From Anaspis maculata (lineage: Eukaryota > Arthropoda > Insecta > Coleoptera > Scraptiidae): 64,000 nt of DNA. Shown piece after piece: positions 43,930-54,959 of the stretch (within the stretch, counting starts at the first letter, position 1; each line of letters begins with the position of its first letter). Made by a program: the position numbers and the translations under genes. The stretch lies in NCBI GenBank assembly GCA_949128115.1, contig OX421964.1, forward strand, positions 30,310,177 to 30,374,176. Direction: 5' to 3'. The notes beneath the pieces were generated by a model. That model was given only the letters and a program-made list of their open reading frames with translations. It searched no databases and was not told the origin of the DNA.

Positions 43930-46765
43930 AAGTTGGAGAACAATAGGGTAGTGACCGATTTATTTTTTATTATTTCTTTTTGAAGTTCACTTCTTGATAA
44001 GTGACGCTATATAGTTAACAGATTTTTTTCGTAAGTTTTCTTGGTAAAAAAAAAAATATGAAAGTTTTCGATAATTTCAAATTTGGCGCGATGACGTCAC
44101 AATCTTTCATTGGCGGAGAAGCAGGCCTGACAACACTACAGAACTTACTACAAAAAGCACTAGTGTCAACCCGTCAACGCTCATAACAGCTGATTGTTTG
44201 ATTTCAATGTTTCGATGTTCGCTTGCTCTGATCGTGATTCACAGCTGAACTAGAAAAACTGGTAATTGGCCTAAGGAATTTTCTAGTTAAATATTCATTT
44301 TTGTACAATTTCGCCGATCACAACTTCCCGGATATCTCTTGTGAAATGATCAGATCCGTGAGATGAATAGCGGAATAGACCGGATGTCATTCGTACATTC
44401 AGCAGTTCACTAATGAGCTTGTCGCAATCTGAAACTCTGGCATTACGACAGCGATCTTACAGGGTGGATTCTGTCACCATTGCTCGCTTGCTATGTTGAA
44501 AATAAAAACTGAACGCGTAATACGTTTCCATTAGCTCGCCTGCTTTGATGTGGAATTCTATTGAACGCTCGGTACAAAGTGCCTCAAGTTTTTGTGCCCA
44601 AAACTTTCGGCAAAAAAGGCCTCTGCAAAAACCGTTAGTTTAGTTAGGGTTCGGCACGCATACTTGGACATCTGACGTTGTCACTATTGACGTTATTGCC
44701 ATACTAACGACGTTATCGCTCTCTACAATGACATGTAGTATCCAGTTGGTTGAACGGTTTACAAATGAACCGAAAGATGAAAAAAGCAATAATCTCACGA
44801 AAAATAATCGATTGCTGTGCAAGTATTTTTTTACCGCGTCTGAATTTTGCGGCCGAGGTGGGAGCAAAGCGAGAACCAAAAACAGCTTTTGAACTTCATC
44901 TCCACTTCCTATGAAATGAGAGGACCCCTATTACTACTTTTGAGTTAGGAAACTGGAGTATACTTTTTTGCACTGAATTCTAGGGCATATATTCACTCAC
45001 ATATTGAGAAACACTGTTATCCGTCTCTTCTCTATGTAAAAGCACGAGCAATGGCATTTCACACAAACAAACAAATGGCCAATTACGTACAAAAATCGCT
45101 TTTAAAATTTAAACTGTGTTGATCACTCGAAAAATAAAGAAAGTCATTTGGGAATCACCTAAACATGGCGCAAAGCAGGACGCGAACAAACAAAAAAGCA
45201 GATGGTGGCTCGTAAATTTTCGAAGACAATAAGATGGTATACTGGAGAGAGCTGTCAGAGAAGCGAACCTTAACGACTGTAGACGTCTCGATAGAGCGGA
45301 TCATGGGGGTTTTGTGCGCCCCCTGCGCCTAGGTGGCAACACTGACGGCTAATATGTGTGTGTGCGTGTATGTGTGTGCAAACCGGGGAAACCCTGTGAG
45401 GATAAGTGGCCTCGACTATACCACTGCTTCGGCTTTTTGCGCTCTCCAAGGATAGCACCGGGAAAAACTTCCCGGCCCCCTCAAGCGCACAACGTCTCAC
45501 AAATTGCAGAGACGAGTGTTAAGCCACTCATCTTCTTATGAGCGATTTGGGCGCGACGGGGCCATCTTGGAATTACTCGCAGGCGTGCGAAAATTGATGT
45601 CGGTTTGGAGTTTTACACATGTACCTGGCCGGCACACGATTATTGACCGCAGAGTTTTATTTTCACTCAAGGGTGCTTATTTCTTATTGCCCCGTGGCCC
45701 ATCTATTTCAGCCTTCAGAAAGAGATGGGCACGAGTTCCGAGTCGCATCCTGATTAGAGCACCAGTCAGATTCACACGGTCTCGCGTGTGCATGCATGCG
45801 CTTGGAACTATTATTGTCGAAGTTGTATGGCTAGAAGAAGTACTGAAGCACGTAAGACTCAACTCCGGGAAGTTTGTTTAGAGCCGGGGTGATAAGCACA
45901 ACAAAAAGAGAAAAAGGCGGGCTGCTAAAAAGGAGAGACGGAGGAATTTACATAAGGCGCGCACGGAGACTTGAGGCATGGAAGCTTGAGGGAAACTTTG
46001 CGGTCGTCTTAGTAGCTTTAAGCGTAAGCCACTTTGGAATTTTTGTGCAGAGTGCCTTTGTTTCCGTGAGGCGGATAACCCGGATATTGGCGACCCATTT
46101 AACGCTATTGATTTGAAGAACAGAAAACTTGCCTTTTTTTGTTCCATAAGTATGTATAGTGTATAGGGAACAGCCTTAGAAGGAGCCAGTTACCGACTCG
46201 ATATGAAATCGTCGAGGAAATCGTGCGGGATAGATGAGAATGCTAGCAATCAACTTCGAAATCTTTGTTTTTGGTGGTTATTGTGGCCTTGGACAAAAAG
46301 GAAGTCTAGTGCAGCAGGTGTGGGATTTTGGGTCGATTTTAAAATAAATATAAGCGCGCTGTCGATGCAATAGTAATAGTTTTATACTAGTTTTTAGTTA
46401 ATTTCCCTTTTGTTGTCTTCGAAAAGGGAACAAAATGCGAGCCCGTTTCTTAACACATAGTCGGACAGTTTTGAGCGGAGACGTCGTGGAAAATGCGTCC
46501 CTATGCCGCCCGCTTTTATGCTGTCTGACCCACGCCTGGAGCATTTTATTACTTTTGTACATATGGGGTACCAAGACGAGAAAACTATACCTGCGGGGAG
46601 ACGCGTGCGGTTTCTCGACGGGTCACATTGTGTTGTTTTCTCCTGCATTTGATTTTGCAAGTATCTACATTGATTGTTCCTATTTTTAAACCACTTGTGT
46701 ATACTTCCATAATTTGGTTTTGATGTGTTCATTTTTCAATTTTTTTTTGTCCGCCCTATTTTACT
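43930..46765. other. No gene recognised
   Basis: Contains TGACGTCACAATC at 44,092 followed by an inverted CCAAT, an isolated TACAGGGTGG at 44,459, and a GTGTGTGTGCGTGTATGTGTGTGC run near 45,355-45,378 (alternating purine-pyrimidine). Frames up to 125 codons (45,504-45,881) have no family similarity I can see. Confidence 0.35.
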
Positions 46766-46768
46766 ATA

Positions 46769-47588
46769 GGCGATTTACATTTAAAAAACGCCACCTGGTA
46801 TAGAGCTCGGTACTTGATCGTCGAGGACGTTTTTGCGAGGAAAACATACTCCGACGTCTAGTAGCCTAGGTGGGCACTAGTGGATACCTGTAATACCCAC
46901 ATATTGACATGGAAATTTGACAAGTAGAAATAATCTGAAAAAGGGGTTTGCATTTGTGTCTCTTATTTCATGTTATGGTTAGCGTATTTAGCAGGTTTGT
47001 ATAGTAGATCTAGCTCCAGAGGTGCGCAGCTGAAAGACTACGCCCCCAGCAATGCACTACATTATTGCGATAAAAAAAGACAACGTTTATGTCGCGAACA
47101 CAGAGATAGCTACGGCGAGCTTGTTAGAATGAAAAATGCGGATCTCCAGCTGAAGTCGAAGCAGGAAATCTTTAGAAAAAAGCGAGGAAAAAAGGTAGGT
47201 GGTGGTTGACTCTGCACGGCCAGCCCGAGGTGATTTTTTCTTGGCGGGCAGGCTGGTCGACGGGCTTGTGCGTTTCCCTCCGTGCGGGTGTGGCAGAGTC
47301 TGTTGCTCTTCCTTGGGCGGAAGCTATGGATGATTTAGAGAAAGGTCTGCGACGACGCTGGTCATCAACATGGGGCCCAGTATAACGAGCCTATGCGGTC
47401 CCAAGGGTTCACAGGAACGAAAGTTTGGTTGTAGCGTACTGCACAAGACAGCAAAAAGACAGTTTTGACATGCCACCAATTGACGTAACCACCGCCGTTG
47501 CCGGACGGCAACTTACACCAGTTCTAAAAATTAATTCCCTAAAACTTCCTCGACGAAACGGCCATTTTCCCCAATAAGGTCAATCGCC
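46769..47588. mobile_element. 820-bp TIR element, copy 2 (TA-flanked)
   Basis: Begins GGCGATTTAC, ends GTCAATCGCC, with TA on both sides (46,767-46,768 and 47,589-47,590). It matches 13,310-14,130 over its full length with scattered differences and small indels. Length is conserved to within a few bases, so both are complete copies of one defined element. The longest frame (46,970-47,209, a Lys/Arg-rich 79 codons) is partly shared by both copies but is not a recognised transposase. Confidence 0.75.
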
Positions 47589-48146
47589 TATTCCATTTTC
47601 ATGTGCAAATATTATATTACTTTTTGTGTCAATATTTCGTGCCCTCCGTCCGTTGCGGTTCTCGAATATTTTCTTTTTGTTTGTTGTATTAGTCACTGTT
47701 ATTTTGCAAATGGCGCTTGCGAGTATGATCGAGCCTTGATGTACCTATTTTACTGATATTTTCTTGAATGCCGTAAAAGTCGTTCCTGTACTATCAACCA
47801 CTTCTACCCAGCCTAAAATTGACTGTTTTACAATGTTCATTTTTCGCCTATGTATCAGCGGCTTTTACCGTCCAAGCAGGTTGTACGCTGCACGTTACTT
47901 TTTGTTGGGGACTCAGGTTCATTCATTTTGTTTTGTTTGTCATAAGAGGATTTGATGTTACCTGCCAGGGAGGGAGTGGACAGGGTCTGCCATGGTAGAG
48001 ATGGAAGACTGGTGACAACTGAGTCGCTTGCGGCTCGCGTAATGAGCCACATGTCAGCTTTTGTAGGATAGGTTATCTTACAGGGAGTACAAGTTCGCTA
48101 CAAAGTTACCCTCGTTGTGTAGTTGTAGTATTTTGGATCATTCTTG

Positions 48147-48205
48147 AAGGGTCGTATTCATATCTCGCTTTTAAGCTAGAAGCGCATTTGGAGGCGCACT
48201 TTTAG
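48147..48205. repeat. Inverted repeat partner of 54,741-54,797
   Basis: AGGGTCGTATTCATATCTCG..TTAAGCTAGAAGCGCATTTGGAGGCGCACTTT (in pieces) is the reverse complement, with several mismatches, of 54,741-54,797 (AAAGCGCGCCTC..ATATGAGTACGACCT). The pair encloses 6.5 kb holding a foldback, a MITE and family X copy C. It could be a TIR pair or two separate fragments. Confidence 0.5.
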
Positions 48206-48233
48206 GGGCTACTTATTCATATTTGACTGTTCA

Positions 48234-49268
48234 AAAGTGTCATTGTCAAAAAATGACAGAAGTTTTTTTTCACAAAACTTGACTTGCAATATGTCGTTTA
48301 AAAGCCCTAAAAAAACTGTATTCAGGACAGTTAAGAGTATCCCTCCAACTCTTATTCGTCAGTAATTGAAAAATATCAAAGTTCAAAACTTTGACATTTT
48401 ATTCTTCAAAATCTATTCGATAGACTGAGATCAAATTCGGCATAAAGCAACAAACTGAAATCATCTAAATAAATCTGCAGTTGGAGTTTTCCACCATTTC
48501 CCAACAAAGCGTTACGAATTTTTGAACTTGCTCTTGGCCGTTGCCAGCCGAGAAGGCCGCTCACCCGGATTTTGACCAAGACGGCACACGTTTAGTGTAG
48601 AACTCAACTCAGACAGTCTTTCCTGCTCGGGGATCGACTTCTTTCTGAAAATTTCAACTGATATCAAAAGCAGATTGGATTGGGCGTCATGTATGCCTAT
48701 TTTCAACTACGACGCGTCTCCGGTCTCCGGGCGGATATTAATTACAGAATGTGCAATTGCTTCTTGAAAATATAGCCGCCGGAAAACCACGTCGCATTTG
48801 AAAGTAGGCCTTACATCCAATCCAATTTACTCTCGATGTCAGTTGGATTTTTTCGGAAAAAGTCAATCCTCGAGCAGGAAAGACCATCTGAGTTGAGTTC
48901 TGCACTAAACGTGTGTCGTCCTGGTCAGAACCCGGTTGAGCGGCCCTCTCAGGTGGCAACGGCCAAGAGCAAGTTTAAAAATTCCTAACGCCTTGTTGGG
49001 AAATGGTGGAAAACTCCAACTGCAGATTCATCAAGACTATTTTAGTTTGTTGCTCTATGCCGAATTTGATCCCAGTCTATTGGATAGATTTTGAAGAATA
49101 AAAAGTCAAAGTTTTGAACTTTGATATTTTTAAATTACTGACGAATAAGAGTTGGACGGATACTTTTAACTGTCTTGAATACAGTTTTTTTTAGGGCTTT
49201 CAAAAGTCATATTGCAAGTCAAGTTTTGTGAAATAAAACTTCTGTCATTTTTTGACAATAACACTTCC
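48234..49268. mobile_element. 1.04-kb foldback element
   Basis: Left arm starts AAGTGTCATTGTCAAAAAAT and the right arm ends with its mirror ATTTTTTGACAATAACACTT. Further mirrored pairs: TGTATTCAGGACAGTTAAGA (48,320) versus TTAACTGTCTTGAATACA (49,168), and CTGCAGTTGGAGTTTTCCACC (48,475) versus GGTGGAAAACTCCAACTGCAG-type sequence (49,005), each quoted in part. The centre is near 48,750. No protein recognised. Confidence 0.8.
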
Positions 49269-49531
49269 ACTTGACAGGTGGCAGCCTAAACCTAATCAGC
49301 TCATTTGACAGCAAGACTCTGTCTGTTTACCAAATTTCAAGTCGATTGGCTCAAGACTGCAAAATTGGGTTTTTTTGGGGGACTTTTGACAACTGGCAGC
49401 TCCCAAGACGACTAGCTTTGGGCAGGTAGACTGGCGTTTCAGCAACTACCATGTAGGTGGCTATCACCACAAGAAGTATGGTGCGGTCAGAAATGACATG
49501 ATCTCAAAGGCCGCTAGCTCACGGTCTATTA

Positions 49532-49709
49532 TGCCCGCTCTATGAAAATTCGCAGCAATCGCAACGCAACCGCAACGCAGAACGCAACGTTTCTGATTGG
49601 CCCGCAAGGTATTCGCATAGCCATCGCAACGACGCGAAAGGCTTGCGAGCCAATCAGAGAAGCTGCGCTCTGTGTTGCGGTTGCGTTGCGTAATTTCATA
49701 GAACGGCCT
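49532..49709. mobile_element. 178-bp PIF/Harbinger-like MITE (TTA target duplication)
   Basis: Left end TGCCCGCTCTATGAAAATTC mirrors right end AATTTCATAGAACGGCCT. TIRs continue as CGCAACGCAACCGCAACGCA and its mirror. TTA flanks both ends (49,529-49,531 and 49,710-49,712). The interior has a second mirrored pair, CTGATTGGCCCGCAAG and CTTGCGAGCCAATCAG. Much of it is CGCAAC direct repeats. Confidence 0.8.
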
Positions 49710-50485
49710 TTACATATAGCCATTCAATTGTAATATGTATTTTTGAAAATTCAAATACGGAACGGATGGCCCCCAAAAGCTGAAGCCCACCGCTTGTACG
49801 GGTCAAAAACACGCGGAGGAAAAATCAATAAGAGTATTGGGAACTGAGCCTGTGATATTCAAATTCACCACATGGTTAAAAGATGTCGCTAGCGATGTAT
49901 TTTACACGTAGAAAGTTCGAGAGGTAGTATAAAACGATTTGGATAGATCCAATCGTTGATCTTAGCCACCCCGATCCATGTGCGCCCGCCTCTCGTGTTC
50001 TGCACTGCAAATTCTCCACTTATTGCCGTGCATCTGAACGCGGCACTTCGACGTCGTACCACTCGCGCTGGATTGCTCATCCGATGTTCCTTAATACCGG
50101 AATTGCACATTTCCTTGCTTGTAGCGTGAAAAATAGAATCTCTGACGGTATACGTAGCCCACTGCCCACTGCACTGAAATTATTTAGAACCTTGAATCGC
50201 GCATCGTTCAAACTTCATTAGCTGGGCGTTGGGAGACGTCTCCTACCAGAGGGGTTTCAAGCTAGAGCAGGAGCCTTTAGACCGTGTGGGTATCGCCGAG
50301 TAACCGAGGTAAACCTGAGTGCGTCAGTTGCCTTCGAAGATATTGTATAATTTCATATCTATGGGGCTGAAACCCTTCACACAGAACGCTGCCTGTTGGA
50401 AGAGGAACCTGCATCGAGCCTTCGTAATCCATCGTCGAGAAAGCCCTATTAGTCTAGGATCTTTTCGGATAAAAAGCAATGCTAG

Positions 50486-52802
50486 AGGCAAGTCATGTTA
50501 AAGTTTGGCAACATACGTTCTAAGGGTATTTGAACCCCGCTGAATACGAAAACCATTGTTGCCAAGCCGAATTTTGCACCGGAAGCCCGCAATGGGGGGG
50601 TAAAGGGGAGGGAAGACAAAAAATCACCATTTTTCACCATTTTTGATGTCGGGACTGCGACCTGTCATTAACGTGAAGTGAATTACATCATATCTTGATT
50701 TACTGAGGTCTTATACTACCATATTGACATAATTACTGTCAAAATTTCTAGAGGGGGAAGACTGGTGGGAGAAATGTTGACTGTGTAGATGATTCTTCTC
50801 TTCTTTCGATTTTGAGTGAATATAAACATGTTTGGTATCGTTTCCGACCGATTTCTATATTCCTCATTCAACTATGGTGTTCAAATTGCAATAGAAGCGA
50901 GTTTGAACAAGTTTTACATGTTTTTTGTCAATATTGTTTTACGTCTTTCAACTGTGTTATTTTACTGCAAATCGGCATTTTTTCTCAAAATTCTTGCGTA
51001 GTTCGTTAGTCTCATGTATTTACCATGATATAGGCATCCAATTGATTTGCCTCTAGTTTTTGAAATGTGAAGAAAAAAAATTTTTTGTGGAAATTCTTTG
51101 GCCCTACTTTTCAACATTGTTTTTTGCTGTATGATGTATGTTTAATCAAAACTCAAGTTTTTCATATTTTAAAAAGTGAAGACACACTTAGTATGTGAAT
51201 GTATTGTGTAAAATACACCAGACTAACGAAATACGCAAGAATTGTCGAAAAAAACTCCGATTTGCATTGAAATATCATAATTTATAGAATTAAAAAAAAA
51301 CGCTAATGAAACTGAAGAGAACTTGGTGTAATCGAAGGCAGATACATCACCCTAAACGTTAAGTTGAATGATACAATTATAGGTTTTATCATTCACATTT
51401 ATTACATTCGATTTCAAAATCTCTTCTACCTCTTCCCTGGGTATTATTAGAGGAATGCGGCTTTTTCGAATATAGGTACATCTCATGAACGTAAATTTTG
51501 AGGAGTTGTTCTTTTTTAGAGGTTGATGGTAGAGAACACCTGCCCAAGACGTTCGAAAAAGGTAACTTTTCTAGGAGGTTTGATAGATCATCTCACGGAA
51601 ATCCAAAATAGGTAACCTTTTTTAGAGCATAATCCAACATACCAAAGAAAATTATCATTTTTTTTTTTTTGGAACTGAAATAGAACTCCTTAGAGAAGTT
51701 GGAAAAAGTAGCCTCAAGGGTAACCTTTGGAGCTTTATAATTTCATAAAACATTTTGAATAGGGTCTAAAAAGGTAACCTTCTTTGGAGCTTGAGAGAAC
51801 ATCATAGAGAAAATGGAAAAAGGTAACCTCTTTGGAGCTTAATAGAACATCTCAAAGAAGTGCAAAAGTGGTAACATATGTGGAGCTCAAGAGAACATCA
51901 CAAGAAAGTTGGAATAAGGTAACCTCTCTGTATCTTAATAGGGCATATCAAAGCCGTTTGGAAGAGGTAACCGTTTCTCGAGCTCAATAGAACATCTCAG
52001 GCTTCTCTGAGAGGACTCTTGCCCACTGGGCATCAGGTTCTGACATGAAAAACTCTTCTTTTGAAAAAAGTACATTCTAGAATATCTCAGCTAAGGTTTT
52101 CTTTATAATGATGGGGTGGAGGCCACAGTTTTTCATCATACAATAAAATAAAAGCAAAAAATAAAGTTGAAAAGTAGCGCCAAACAGTTTTCACACAAAA
52201 ATATTTTTTCCATATTTGAAAAGTTGAAGGCACATCAGTTACATGACTGTATTGTGTGAAATAGACCAGACTAACGAACTACGCAAGAATTTTTAGAAAA
52301 AAATGCCAATTTGCAATAAATAACACAGTTCAAAGTGGTAAAAAAATATTGACAAAAAACATGTTCTATCATCTAAAACTTGTTCAAACTTGCTCCTATT
52401 GCAATTTTGACACCATAATTGAACTGAGAATATGAAACTTGATAGGAAAAGATACCAGACATGTATATATCCACTCAAAATCAAGAGAAAAGATGAATCA
52501 TCTTAACAGTCAACATTCCCCCCACCAGTCGCCCCCCTATGGAAATTTTGACAGTAATCATGTCAAGATGATAGTATAAGACCTCAGTTAATCAAGATAC
52601 GATGTAATTTACTCCACACTGATGACAGGTCTCAGCCCCGGTATCAAAAATGGTGGAAAATGGTGATTTTTGGTCTTCCCCCCTTTACCCCCCCATTGCG
52701 GGCTTCCGGTGCAAAATTCGGCTTGGCAACAATGGTTTTCGTATTTAGCGAGGTCCAAATACCCTTAAAACACATGTTGTCAAACTTTAACATGACTTGC
52801 CT
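50486..52802. mobile_element. 2.3-kb foldback element inserted in family X copy C
   Basis: Left end AGGCAAGTCATGTTAAAGTT mirrors right end AACTTTAACATGACTTGCCT. Long arms of about 750 bp include TTGTTGCCAAGCCGAATTTT (50,556) and its mirror AAAATTCGGCTTGGCAACAA (52,712), and TGCAAATCGGCATTTTTTCT (50,968) mirrored near 52,295. Flanks CTAG (50,482-50,485) and TTAG (52,803-52,806) may be a 4-bp target duplication with one change. The unpaired centre contains a tandem repeat (51,535-51,990). No recognisable transposase. Confidence 0.8.
51535..51990. repeat. Tandem repeat, about 58-60 bp unit, in the foldback centre
   Basis: AAGGTAACCTxTTTxGAGCTTAATAGAACATCxCAxAGAAxTTGGAA-type units (in pieces) recur at about 51,560, 51,610, 51,720, 51,773, 51,825, 51,878, 51,918 and 51,967. 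GGTAACC and GAACATC are the best-kept parts. Confidence 0.75.
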
Positions 52803-52842
52803 TTAGAACCACTTTCCAGGCCACTTTTTCAAAAATGATCCT

Positions 52843-52935
52843 AGTCTATATCGGTTGTGTAGGTGTCCCCTGGCACCAAGTGGTCCTGACCACCTATCGG
52901 TTGAGTAGGTGGACCAAGTGGGCCTGACCGCCTCT
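52843..52935. repeat. Tandem repeat, about 45-bp unit, 2 copies (copy C specific)
   Basis: TATCGGTTGTGTAGGTGTCC..CACCAAGTGGTCCTGACCACC is followed by TATCGGTTGAGTAGGTGG..ACCAAGTGGGCCTGACCGCC. It sits where copies A and B of family X carry other, unrelated repeats. Confidence 0.7.
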
Positions 52936-54560
52936 AGTTAAGCTTGAACTCGAAAATCGGATGCCTGAGATTGACAAACGGTACCTCGCGGTGGAAAAGG
53001 AGCGATCTTGTGCGGTGGGGTAGACGGCCTACGATTGAGATTTGCAATGTCCTAGAAAGCCACGATCGACACGGGGGTAGACTTCAACTTCTCATTAGGT
53101 GGTATCCGCAGTTCAGGGGTTGGAGTTGGAACTTCAACGGAGCTTTTGGGGCCATTCTTCTGAATACGCGCTGCTGAGTTTAGAGAATCGCGAAACAAAT
53201 AGTGACTGAAAAGAACTAAAATCGCGTTTGGTCAAACCAGGGTTCGGACCTTTCCGTAGAGTCGCAATTGTTAATAATAATCGGTTTAGGACAACGACCC
53301 CCCCCCCCCTTCCTTGAAACTAATGACTTTGTTTTAGCGTGCATTTGTTATAATTTAGAATTCCATATTGGTTGGATTGTTAAGAACAAGAGAATTATTA
53401 TTGACAACTGTGACGGGAAGGAGTTTCACCTAGAGAAACGTTCGGTTTGGTAATCGCGTAATCAATTAATTTGTTGCAGTATCCCACCAAAGTAATAGAG
53501 TTTGTTCAATCGTGAGATGGAGAATCTATTAGAAGCTGTTCGTATAATTACCTGGATATTTGACGACGCGACGATTTGATAAGTTTGTACCTATAATGAA
53601 TTGTTACGGCTCAATAGTTGGTTAGCGATCTGATATTTATTCATAGAGAAAAATAGTTGTTTCGAAGCCTTCTCGCGTTAGTTCGTCGGCGAGCACCTTG
53701 TAGGTGTTTAGCAACAATGGGGTTCACTTCAAACACAAACAAAACGGGGTTCAATCAAAAGGGTCTTCACACGAGAGTTTGTACCCCAACTTGAGTAATT
53801 GTTTGCGTACACCATTGGTTCCGAGGTTTTTGGAAGGGTGAAATTGGGTTTGACATTTCCGGCTATAGACACTCGCGGTCGCGATATCCTTCTAAGCTTC
53901 AAGGGCAATTCAAGGTGAAAATAGGTCCAGTTCTCCACAAAGGCACCAGCCATATCCAATCCCTTCCAAAACTGACAAAATATTACCATAGCCTGAAAAG
54001 AGCCAGCAAAAAGGATAGTGCAGATATGAGAGACGCAGCCTTTGAAAAGAGATTCATAATAGGAGCCCCGCACACACCGGCCCACGAACTTAGAATGTAG
54101 GGAACAGGGGAAACAACAGAAAAGAGAGGGAGAAGTTCCTATCGCTCGCAAAAGTCACTCACTCCCTTTTTCGGTGTCTAGACGCTGGGCCTAACCCTAA
54201 CATAACCTATAACACTAACTTTAATGTTGAATCTGATGGAGCCACGATAAGAATTTCGAACCACGCTCCCCAAACAAAGTTTAAATATTGGTCAAGGTGT
54301 AGAATCGGGTGTTCATCGGAGGATTGATGTGTGACGGCTTCGAAATAATTATAAGGGGAAACTTATCTCTCAGGGAACACTTAGAAAACTCAGCTATCTT
54401 AGATACCAGCGTTGAGGTAGGGTCAAGTATAGGAACGAGCCTTCATTCAAACACCTGGACATGTAAATAAAAGTCAATATAATGATTTTATGTTACAACT
54501 AAGTTTTGTGTCTTACCGCGTTCAAACTAGAGGTTATTTCGATTTCAACACGCCCAGGAG

Positions 54561-54742
54561 CTCTATCCTCGAACCACAAGAAGGATGCACAACAGAATGG
54601 TGTCCTGATACTAGACGATCACCGGTCAAAACAGTCCCAAGAGCGGGAAGAGTGATTTAATTCAAATAAATCAAATCAAATTGGAGTATATTGTGTTGCC
54701 TATCCATCCAGGCGCATAAGCTAAAGAGTTAGGGGAGTTTCA
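54561..54742. repeat. 180-bp dispersed repeat, second copy
   Basis: Partner of 27,912-28,094. GAACCACAAGAAGGATGCAC, GGTGTCCTGATACTAGACGA and TATCCATCCAGGCGCATAAG are in the same order. It abuts the end of family X copy C on the left and the inverted repeat at 54,741 on the right. Confidence 0.7.
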
Positions 54743-54876
54743 AAGCGCGCCTCTGAATGCGCTTTTAGCTCAAAATGGAGATATGAGTACGACCTGTAGT
54801 GTTTTATTATGCCCTGTCTACTAACATGTCTTCAGTTGTTGCCTTTTGAGTGTCTGTGTGAGTTTGGCGTACTTTT

Positions 54877-54957
54877 GTTTTGCGTTACTTTGCGTTACTT
54901 TGGGTTGCTTTGCGTTGCTTTGTGTTGCTTTGCGTTACTTTGCGTTACTTTGTTGCG
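54877..54957. repeat. 10-bp tandem repeat (TTTGCGTTRC), about 8 copies
   Basis: TTTGCGTTACTTTGCGTTAC continues with TTTGGGTTGC, TTTGCGTTGC, TTTGTGTTGC and back to TTTGCGTTAC. Clean decamer array. Confidence 0.9.
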
Positions 54958-54959
54958 TC

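Larger units (their letters stand above)
49780..54555 (+). repeat. Family X copy C (split by a foldback)
   Basis: Segments 49,780-50,485 and 52,803-54,555 together give about 2.46 kb. They align in order with copy A: AACACGCGGAGGAAAAATCA (49,808); GAGGTAGTATAAAACGATTTG (TATA-like, about 49,920); AGCTAGAGCAGGAGCCT (50,260); GGCCTACGATTGAGATTTGC (53,028); GTTCGGACCTTTCCGTAGAG (53,243); CAGCCATATCCAATCCC (53,946); GATAAGAATTTCGAACCACG (54,248); and CAAACTAGAGGTTATTTCGA (about 54,523). Directly after its end begins the 180-bp repeat at 54,561. No coding region long enough to define the element. Confidence 0.7.
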
